From NCBI GenBank assembly GCA_029866215.1, contig JARWZU010000011.1:1-64000 (forward strand): a stretch of DNA of 64,000 bases, given 5' to 3'. Every line of letters begins with the position of its first letter. Position 1 is the first letter of the stretch. A model generated the notes under the pieces. The model was not told the origin of the DNA. It ran no database searches and saw only the letters and a list, made by a program, of their open reading frames with translations. Shown here piece by piece: positions 7,258 to 15,200 of this stretch. The translations under genes and the position numbers were made by a program. This stretch comes from Akkermansiaceae bacterium. Its GTDB lineage: Bacteria; Verrucomicrobiota; Verrucomicrobiia; Verrucomicrobiales; Akkermansiaceae.

Positions 7258-8057
7258 GAGGAAATCATCGTTCATCTGCTGGATTTACCCTCATGGAGCT
7301 GATGTTCTCCATGGCGATTGGCTCGGTGATTTTGATCGTGGCAGCGACGATGCTCCGGAGTTCGGGCGATGGCTATGAAAGGCTTGGTGGCAATGTGGCG
7401 AGTGAACGCGAGGCTCGTGCGTTCATCACCCAGATAGCCTCGGACCTCGCGACTGCCAACTTTCACAAGGATACCCTCGTCGAAAAGTACGCGAGCGAGA
7501 GTCCTCGGCCGTTCGATGACCTTGGATTTCTCAGTCTGCAACCGGCCCAGGCCCAGACGGATGCAGGGCGGATTGGTGACCTCTGCGCGGTGAATTATTA
7601 CTTTAAAGACCTGCCGATAGGTGGAAAAACCGTCCGCTGTCTCATGCGCGGCTTTCGCGAGAGCAAAGATGTCTTCGCGGCGCTTCGAGCACCCGCCAGC
7701 ATTCCGCCTGCAGTGGCAGAGCTCTTTAAGCCGCAGGTCGCGGTGGACGATAAGCCGCAGGTCGCGGTGGACGAACCCATTGCCTTCGGGGTCGTCTCCT
7801 TTGAGGCTCGCCCAAGGGCTCGTGATGCTGCTGGCAGATGGATCGATTGGGTAAAGAATGACACCACCGGCCCCGAGGCGCTGGACATCAAGTTAGTCGT
7901 TGCTCGCCGCGAATTGGTTGGCAAACTGAAGACATCCAGTGACTGGGATGACTTTGTCAAAGCGAATCTCATCGGCTCGCCCAGTTTGGCAAGCCGTAAC
8001 AAAAACCTCGAAGTCTACTCGACATCTCTACGTTTTGGAAACCGACCATCGATCTAA
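7254..8057 (+). CDS. Verru_Chthon cassette protein C (pseudopilin-like)
   Basis: A 267-residue protein starting MRGNHRSSAGFTLMELMFSMAIGSVILI, a clear prepilin leader with Gly-Phe site and Glu+5, resembling GspJ/PilW-type minor pseudopilins. It contains a perfect tandem 8-residue duplication, KPQVAVDD then KPQVAVDE (DNA 7728-7775), not expected in the family and probably recent slippage. It overlaps the previous gene by 4 bp and the next gene by about 20 bp or more, depending on the start chosen there. Confidence 0.75.
   Translation: MRGNHRSSAGFTLMELMFSMAIGSVILIVAATMLRSSGDGYERLGGNVASEREARAFITQIASDLATANFHKDTLVEKYASESPRPFDDLGFLSLQPAQAQTDAGRIGDLCAVNYYFKDLPIGGKTVRCLMRGFRESKDVFAALRAPASIPPAVAELFKPQVAVDDKPQVAVDEPIAFGVVSFEARPRARDAAGRWIDWVKNDTTGPEALDIKLVVARRELVGKLKTSSDWDDFVKANLIGSPSLASRNKNLEVYSTSLRFGNRPSI
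7728..7775 (+). repeat. Perfect 2 x 24-bp tandem duplication inside cassette gene C
   Basis: The units at 7728-7751 and 7752-7775 differ only in the last base. They keep the frame and encode two copies of KPQVAVD(D/E). Confidence 0.95.
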
Positions 8058-11000
8058 ATCTTCCGCGTCCCGACAGGCCAATGGGTTCACCTTGCCGGCG
8101 ATCCTCGTGGTCGTGGGTGCTCTGTTGATTCTCGCCGTCGGGATTCTGATCGTGGTCGGAATTGAAAGGAACACTGCGCGTGCCTTTGCCGATCGCCAAC
8201 GGGCTGGACTCGCTGCCATCGCGGGTCTCAACGAGGTCCGCGGCATCCTCACCACTGAGGCCGCCAATGACGATTTTTTGGTTTTGCAAGATCCCGGTAC
8301 CGCAGCTGTGGGAGCGACCAAAACCCCAAGCCCCTACCTCTACCTCGCGCGGGGCTCAGGCGGAGGGAATGCGGTGAGTTATCGCTACGTGCCGATGTTT
8401 AGCACGGAGAGCCTCCCTGCAAAACCCGCTGCAGGAAGCCCACTCAAGGCTCCGGATTCCAGCTCGCTCATCGGAGCCGCTCCCAAACAACTCGACACGC
8501 TGCCATGGTTTGATTCCACCAAGGTGAGTTGGGTCAACATCAAGGACTCGGCAGGCAAGGTGGTTTCGCGTTACGCCTACTGGGTTGAGGACTTGCAAGG
8601 GCGCGTCGATGCAGGAACTGCGGGTAACATGAAGGATACCGGTGGGGCTCACAAACGCTACGGCTGGAAAGCGGGGGATACGTCAACGTCCGCAAAATTT
8701 CCAGCCCCAGGGTTAAACGCAGAGGAATCGAAGGTTGGCACCAATGGAAGGGATGCTGAGCCACCCTTAGATCAAATTGCACTTTATGCGTTGGATCCGA
8801 CTGTCACCGTCACCGACAACTCGAGCCTCGACAAGACGATCATCGAGGGGCGCAAGTTGCTCGTTTCTCCGGACTCTACGCTCGCCGCTGCGGGGATCGT
8901 CCCGCCACTGACTCGCGGTGCCGATGGGCGTCTCGTATCGCAACTTGCACGCTCGGTCGAAGAAAACCTAACGGCATCGGTCATGCCCTACGATGAGCAG
9001 CCGCTTGTGCCGTTCGCAAAGGGGATCGATGCTTCCGTCACGGGTAAGCCCAAAGTAAATTTGAATGCCTTGTTGGCGAAGCCAGCGGCAAACGCGGTCG
9101 ATGAAATGGCGGCCTGGATGAATGCAGGTCTGCCTGACTTCGAGAGCCGAAAAGGTGGATTTCCAGACAACTACTTGAAAACACTCGCGGCCAACGCAAT
9201 TGATTATGCGGACGCGGACACTGAGCCTACTGTCAGCTCCCCCTCGATCATGGGTGGGAATGCCTACCGGGGACTCGATGCCTATCCTTTGATAAGCGAG
9301 GTGATTTTGCACATCAAATATCTTGGGAAGACCGTTAGAAACAACAGGAATGTTCTCCTGTGGCAGATGATTCAGTTCGTCGAACTCTGGAATCACACGA
9401 ACGTCCGAGTCACGGGAAATGCCAGGGTTTCCTATGAAAATGGGTTGAGGCTTTCTAATATCGGAAGTGGCATAGAGGGCATTCGCTTCGACGATCCCTC
9501 ACTGATGGCTTCTGTTACGCCAGCTCTCTCCAACGTGGGTGGCCGCTACTGGTCCGCGGCGATTCCCTGCGATTTGCAACCGAACCAATACAAGTTCTAT
9601 AAGGCGCTCACTGGTAATTATACAATGGATGCGGGGCCTTCGTCACTAAGGCTCCAAAGCCAATTTTCGATCGAAGAACCCCTGGGGGCTTCGGCGATCA
9701 GCATGATGTGGAACAATAAAGAAGTCGATCGCACTGATAAGCTGCTTAGGGAGACCACAGATATTACCACGAACACACCAAGGCAAGCGGGGAAGGCGAA
9801 TATTCCAGGGCACAGCTACGGAATCTATAATACAAACAATAACTATAAAAATAACATGGGGGATTCGAGGCAGGCCCTCTATTTGCGTGAGGCCTCGTAT
9901 CCACTCTCGAGTAATTCCTATCCCAGTAACATCAGTCCGAATCGGAGAAATATTCGAAATTTTACCATCTATAAGAATGGCTCTGGGCAATCCAGCGTTT
10001 ACGGACGGGTGCTTCCATCGGAATGGCCAGATGGGGGGCATGATGTCGCAGTCAGTGTATGGTCGCCGCTTTCGCCAGTATTGGATAACTATGATCCTAC
10101 GACTTTATATTCCGATGTGACCCCTGGGGTGGAAGGCGATACCCCTACTTTCCTCTCAAACCGAGGTCGCTTTTACAGTGCCACCGAGCTCGGTCGAGTC
10201 TTCGATCCGATCATGTTTCTCCCGACCTACGACAGTGCTTCGGATTCAAGCACGCTGCTCACGGGTACTATGCCATCCAGCCGTGTTTCTTGGCCTTCGG
10301 TCGAAGTGAGCAATGCTGCTTCGACCTTCTACGGCGGTGGTAATACGCTGCGGATCGGTCGGCCCGAGCATCCAAATTTTGATCAGCCCGCGAGGCATGC
10401 TCCGGCAAGCATGCCAGGAACCCACGCAGCTCGATTGCTGGATCTTTTTCATGCGGGGAAGTCGCGTTCAGGGGTAAGTGCGGATCGTGAGGGGGCGGTT
10501 GTCAGAATTGAGGGTCATATCAACATCAACACTGCCTCCACGGATACCCTCCGAGCGATGGCCGTAGGCCTACTCGCATCCGATCCTAGGCTGGCGAGAA
10601 GAACTTCCGAGACCCATTCATCGACCACCTTCGCACCACCCACCACGTCTGTATCGCTTTCGGCACCCACGTTGACCAAGGAAGCGGATGTGGTGGCCAA
10701 AGCCATCGAGGGAGGACGGCCATTTGTATCACCTTCGGAACTCGCCTCGGTGTTGAATCCTGATGGGAAATTGGTTTTTGGGAATCCGTTTCTCTATCCG
10801 ACTTATACGAGTAGTGGCACTCCGAATATCACCCGGCTTCAGTGGTCGGATGCTGCTGCAGAAGAGTTGTTTGGGCGCGTTTTTGAGTCATCGACAGTTC
10901 GATCGCGCAATTTTAGAGTTTGGGTCATTGGCCAAGCGGTTGCACCGACCTTAGCGACTACCACGACGCCCGAAATCCTAGGAGAAATTCGCAAGTCCTA

Positions 11001-11094
11001 CACGATTTTTGTCGATCCGGGAGTTCGCAATACGAATGGATCAATTGATAATACTAAATTTAAAATCACCACACTTAATGAAAACGATTTTTAA
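8035..11094 (+). CDS. Verru_Chthon cassette protein A (large pseudopilin-like protein)
   Basis: A protein of about 1,020 residues. After a short basic N-terminus comes GFTLPAILVVVGALLILAVGILIVVGIE, a prepilin-like leader lacking the usual Glu+5 (Pro stands near it), then a very large extracytoplasmic domain. This is the signature big member of the Verru_Chthon cassette, perhaps analogous to the large minor pseudopilin GspK. The start is uncertain: an ATG at 7939 would overlap protein C by ~120 bp and put ~45 residues before the leader. The TTG at 8035 gives a compact leader and is preferred. The segment HININTASTDTL near 820-835 resembles the helix-hairpin-helix start of GspK, supporting the analogy. 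It overlaps the next gene by 17 bp. Confidence 0.75.
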   Translation: METDHRSKSSASRQANGFTLPAILVVVGALLILAVGILIVVGIERNTARAFADRQRAGLAAIAGLNEVRGILTTEAANDDFLVLQDPGTAAVGATKTPSPYLYLARGSGGGNAVSYRYVPMFSTESLPAKPAAGSPLKAPDSSSLIGAAPKQLDTLPWFDSTKVSWVNIKDSAGKVVSRYAYWVEDLQGRVDAGTAGNMKDTGGAHKRYGWKAGDTSTSAKFPAPGLNAEESKVGTNGRDAEPPLDQIALYALDPTVTVTDNSSLDKTIIEGRKLLVSPDSTLAAAGIVPPLTRGADGRLVSQLARSVEENLTASVMPYDEQPLVPFAKGIDASVTGKPKVNLNALLAKPAANAVDEMAAWMNAGLPDFESRKGGFPDNYLKTLAANAIDYADADTEPTVSSPSIMGGNAYRGLDAYPLISEVILHIKYLGKTVRNNRNVLLWQMIQFVELWNHTNVRVTGNARVSYENGLRLSNIGSGIEGIRFDDPSLMASVTPALSNVGGRYWSAAIPCDLQPNQYKFYKALTGNYTMDAGPSSLRLQSQFSIEEPLGASAISMMWNNKEVDRTDKLLRETTDITTNTPRQAGKANIPGHSYGIYNTNNNYKNNMGDSRQALYLREASYPLSSNSYPSNISPNRRNIRNFTIYKNGSGQSSVYGRVLPSEWPDGGHDVAVSVWSPLSPVLDNYDPTTLYSDVTPGVEGDTPTFLSNRGRFYSATELGRVFDPIMFLPTYDSASDSSTLLTGTMPSSRVSWPSVEVSNAASTFYGGGNTLRIGRPEHPNFDQPARHAPASMPGTHAARLLDLFHAGKSRSGVSADREGAVVRIEGHININTASTDTLRAMAVGLLASDPRLARRTSETHSSTTFAPPTTSVSLSAPTLTKEADVVAKAIEGGRPFVSPSELASVLNPDGKLVFGNPFLYPTYTSSGTPNITRLQWSDAAAEELFGRVFESSTVRSRNFRVWVIGQAVAPTLATTTTPEILGEIRKSYTIFVDPGVRNTNGSIDNTKFKITTLNENDF

Positions 11095-11758
11095 GACATT
11101 GCTGGCGCTTGGGGCGACGATTTCGGTTTCCTTAGCGCAACAAGATAAACCAGCGAACCCCACTGGGTTTATCCGTTTGGTGAATGGAGTTGCTGAAGGA
11201 TCTGGCAAAATTCAATTGATGATCGATGGCGATGACATGCGCCCCGAAGGATACAAACTTGGGGATGCGACGGGTGGGATGGGGTTGCGCGCTGGCGCCC
11301 ACAAGGTGGTCATTAAGAAAGAGGGACTTGAGGATGGATCCACGACCGTCGTCCTCGAAAAGGATCAGACAGTCACGTTGATTCCCTTCTCAGAGAAAGT
11401 TCCTGCGAGCGATAAGCGTCCGGCCTATTTTCGAATCCAGATCTTACGGTTGAAGCAGAATGAAGTCCAAACAGGCCGCTTGGCTACCTTTGTCTCGGTT
11501 TCAGCCAACCTTGAGATCAAAGTGGATTTGCAGGATGAAAGTGGCAAATTTGCATCGGCAAACGTAAAGCGCTTGGCAATCGCTGAGCTGCCCTTGAACT
11601 ACTCGGAGGGATATGCACCTGCCAAGGTGAACGGTGTCGCCATCAGTCCAATCCCGATCGGTGGTGCGGGCAACTACGTGGTGGTTCTCTACGACACCCC
11701 CGAAGGTAAAGTTGGATCGGTGTATTTCCGTGACTTTAAGTTTGTCAGTGCTGATTGA
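11078..11758 (+). CDS. Exported hypothetical protein coupled to the Verru_Chthon cassette
   Basis: A 226-residue protein. ATG 11078 is chosen because it gives a signal peptide (MKTIFKTLLALGATISVSLA, cleavage before QQ); the longer frame start would place 23 extra polar residues before it. The mature protein is beta-rich, with PEGA-like repeats of the type GFIRLVNGVAEGSGKIQLMIDG, and no catalytic motif. It starts 17 bp inside the end of cassette gene A, so it is a translationally coupled fifth gene. A periplasmic or surface partner of the cassette is inferred. Confidence 0.6.
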   Translation: MKTIFKTLLALGATISVSLAQQDKPANPTGFIRLVNGVAEGSGKIQLMIDGDDMRPEGYKLGDATGGMGLRAGAHKVVIKKEGLEDGSTTVVLEKDQTVTLIPFSEKVPASDKRPAYFRIQILRLKQNEVQTGRLATFVSVSANLEIKVDLQDESGKFASANVKRLAIAELPLNYSEGYAPAKVNGVAISPIPIGGAGNYVVVLYDTPEGKVGSVYFRDFKFVSAD

Positions 11759-11839
11759 GTGTTGCGGCTAGCAAACAGCCCGCCGGCGGTGGTTGAGGAG
11801 TTTTTGCAGTTTTAGTCCGAGAGGTGCATTCTCGGTGGC

Positions 11840-11945
11840 CGCCGAGGATGCATTCGGGGGCGTTGGAAATGCCGTTTCCGTCAGGGTCTGCGGTAGCCTC
11901 CGCCGCCGCGCTTTGAAGTCCTTGGGTGGCATTCGCAGTTGGAAT
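11840..11945 (-). pseudogene. Decayed fragment of a Verrucomicrobial 'DPDGDG...EFxLGG' surface module
   Basis: Minus-strand translation gives NATQGLQSAAAEATADPDG followed by NGISNAPECILGG. This resembles the calcium-binding-like DPDGDGxSNxxEFxLGG module near the C-terminus of many large exported Verrucomicrobial proteins. There is no full domain around it and no start or export signal; the surrounding frame runs into simple repeats. It is best read as a short gene relic. The family link is from memory of the motif only. Confidence 0.4.
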
Positions 11946-12031
11946 GCGGATTTGGGGTAAAGCGGAAATTCGGAAAGCAGAAAGCTGAAATGGCGACTTC
12001 TTTTTCCCAGCACTCAAGCGGGGGCGGAGAT

Positions 12032-12115
12032 CTAAGTTGCGATTACGGAGGCCTAAGTGTCGATTACGGAAGCTTAAGCGTCGATTACGGAGGCTTAAGC
12101 GGCGATTACGGGGGC
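12032..12115. repeat. 4 x 21-bp tandem repeat
   Basis: Four copies of a 21-bp unit with the invariant core CGATTACGG at 12040, 12061, 12082 and 12103, an exact 21-bp period. Most units also carry CTTAAG or CCTAAG. The array lies ~110 bp before the UvrA start. The period is two helical turns. Function unknown; the whole region 11759-12227 has no supportable gene apart from the relic upstream. Confidence 0.9.
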
Positions 12116-12227
12116 GTGTCAAAAAGGGCAAGGCAGGCTGCTAATTTGCCCTGTCTGAAATGAGCCGAATTTGCAGTGATGCGCATGGTTCCTCTGGCGG
12201 ACTGCCCATTCTTGCTTAATCTGCGGC

Positions 12228-15200
12228 GTGCCTAAAGCAGTCAAGAAATCGAATCCGCTCTCGTCGCAACCCGTGATTTCGCTCAAGGGGTGTCGCCAAC
12301 ACAACCTCCAAGGTTTTGACCTGGATATCCCACTCGGCAAGCTCACGGTGGTCACGGGCCCCTCGGGCTCTGGGAAGTCGTCGTTGGCATTTCACACGCT
12401 CTATGCCGAAGGTCAGCGCCGATACGTGGAGACTTTCTCGCCTTACGTCCGCCAGTTTTTTGACCGCATGGACAAGCCGGCGGTGGATCAGATCGATGGC
12501 ATTCCGCCAGCCATCGCGATCGAGCAGAAAAACCACGTGCGCACGACGCGATCGACCGTCGGTACGCTCACGGAGATCAATGACTACTTGAAGTTGCTTT
12601 TTGCCCGTCTTGCGATCGGCTACGATCCGAAAACGGGTGAGGTCATCCAGCCAGATTCTCCTGAGTCCGCCGCAGCGTGGGCGCATGGAAATCTAGCGGG
12701 AAAGCAAGTTCATGTGACTTTCCCGATTCCGGTACCGCATGGCACGTCGGCGGATGAGTTGTTTCCGTTTCTCAATGCGCAAGGCTATCTCCGAGTCATC
12801 GTGGCGGGTCAGGTGCATCGCACGGACGAGGTTCCCCAGGCGGGAGTGGGCCGCCTTTCAGGCTCCGTTCAGGTTCTCCAAGACCGCCTCACGGTTTCTA
12901 AGCCAACCCAGTCTCGCTTGCTTGAGGCGTTAGAAGCGGCCTTCACGCTTGGCAAGGGCCATGCGGCAATCCACGCGGTTGATGCGGCGGGTTCCAAACA
13001 AGCGGGTTCGCCGCTTTCTCAGGCGTTCTCCACCAGTTGGACGAATCCGAAAACCGGCTTCACCCTGCGTCCTCCGACGGCAGCGCTCTTTTCGTTCAAT
13101 TCGCCGGTCGGGGCCTGTCCGAAATGCCGTGGGTTCGGCCGAATCATCGGAATCGATTTGGAAAAGGCGGTCCCCGACAAGTCGCTTTCGATCGCGCAGG
13201 GAGCCATCAAGCCATTCCAAGGCGAGCGCGGCGATGAATGCCAGCGCGACCTCATTCGCAACTGCCGTGAACACGGTGTGGATATTCGTTGTCCATTTGA
13301 AGATCTATCCGAAGACGAGCAGGAGTGGATCTACTACGGAGACCGTAGAGCCGGTGATCTATCGCCCGAGGAGCTTGAGAGCATTTGGGAATCGGGCGAA
13401 TGGTATGGGGTGAAGGGGTTTTTTGATTGGATGGAGACGAAGGCATACAAGATGCATGTTCGCATTTTTCTATCGAGGTTTCGCTCTTACACGGCGTGCT
13501 CGACCTGCCGGGGAAAGCGCCTGCAACCGCAAGCGCTTTGCTTCAAAGTAAATGGCAAGACGGTTCCAGAGGTGGGTGCGCTTGCGATCTCGGAACTCCT
13601 GCCGTGGTTCTCAAAGCTCAACGATGACCGGCGCGCCTCGGCGAAAGCGGTGGACCCCACGCTCGATCTGGTACTCACCGAAATCACCTCGCGGCTCTTT
13701 TATCTCGATCAGGTGGGTCTCGGTTATCTCACACTCGACCGCGCGACCCGTACGCTTTCCGGCGGGGAAGTGGAGCGGGTGAATCTCACCACCTGCCTCG
13801 GCGCGGCGCTTACGGGTACGCTCTTCGTGTTAGACGAACCCACGGTGGGACTCCACCCGCGCGACATCGATCGCCTCGTGGGCGTCATGCACGATCTTCG
13901 CGACAAGGGGAACACCTTGGTGGTCGTCGAGCATGAGCAAACGGTGATGCAGGCTGCCGATCATCTCGTCGACATCGGCCCTGGTGCGGGTTCATTTGGC
14001 GGCACACTCATCTATCAGGGCTCGCCTAATTCTAAAGCTTCCAAGCACACCACAGGCACCTTGCCATGGATCACGGGCCAGCGTTCGATCGCCATTCCCG
14101 CGACGCGCCGCAAGCCGAGTAAGCAAATGCTCTCCATCAAGGGAGCCTCGCGGCACAACCTCAAGAAGTTGGATGTTGAGATTCCGCTTGGCCTTTTCAC
14201 GGTTCTAACTGGAGTTTCTGGATCGGGTAAATCGACGTTTGCACACGATGTCCTCTATCTGAATCTTGCGAGGAAACTTGGCCAAGAAGTCGAGGGTGAT
14301 GCCGCGCCGATTCATGACCTCAAAGGCGCCCAGCACCTTGGTGGAGTGGAGTTGGTGGATCAGACGGCGGTGGCTCGCACCCCGCGCTCGACTCCAGCAG
14401 TTTTTCTCGGTGCATTCGATCCGATCCGGCAACTTTTTTGTGACACCGATAGTGGCAAGTCTGCCGCGCTCAAGCCCGGTTTTTTCTCATTCAATGCGGG
14501 CGATGGGCGTTGTGACCGTTGTGCGGGCAATGGATTTGAAAAGGTGGAGATGCAGTTCCTCTCTGATCTGTATGTTACCTGTCCAGATTGCGATGGCAGG
14601 CGCTACAAGTCATCGACCCTCGACTATACTTACCGTGGGAAATCGATTGCCGATGTACTCGATTTAACGGTTTCTGAAGCGGTAGTGTTTTTTGTGAACG
14701 ATGCATCTCTCGCCAAGAAAGAAATTCGGCTGATTGAGCAGATCCATGCGGCCTTGGACCCGCTTCTTCAGGTTGGACTGGGGTACCTCAGGCTGGGTCA
14801 GCCACTCAACACGCTTTCGGGAGGTGAGGCGCAGCGGCTCAAACTTTGCCAACTTCTTGCAGCAAATGTGCAGTCGGCAACTTCTCCGCGAAAGTTGCTT
14901 ATTCTTGATGAGCCGACGACCGGCTTGCATTTCTCAGACATCGAGAACCTGCTAGGTGTGTTCCAAAAGTTGGTGGATTCAGGGCACTCGCTTTTGGTGA
15001 TTGAGCATAACCTCGATGTGATCAAATCGGCTGACTGGATTCTCGATCTCGGCCCGGAGGCGGGCATGCATGGAGGCAAGCTCGTGGCCAGTGGACCACC
15101 CGAAGCCGTTGCTCTAACCGGCACTCCGACGGCGCATTTCCTCAAGCAGGTTTTGGCTGTAGATGCACCTCATGCCAGTCGGTTGATCGAGCGTCATGCG

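Noticed and set aside
11745-12131. Minus-strand frame of 128 residues covering the relic and the 21-bp repeat
   Set aside because: Half of it is translated simple repeat (RNRRLSL units); only the short DPDG segment looks like protein, so it is called a relic rather than a gene.
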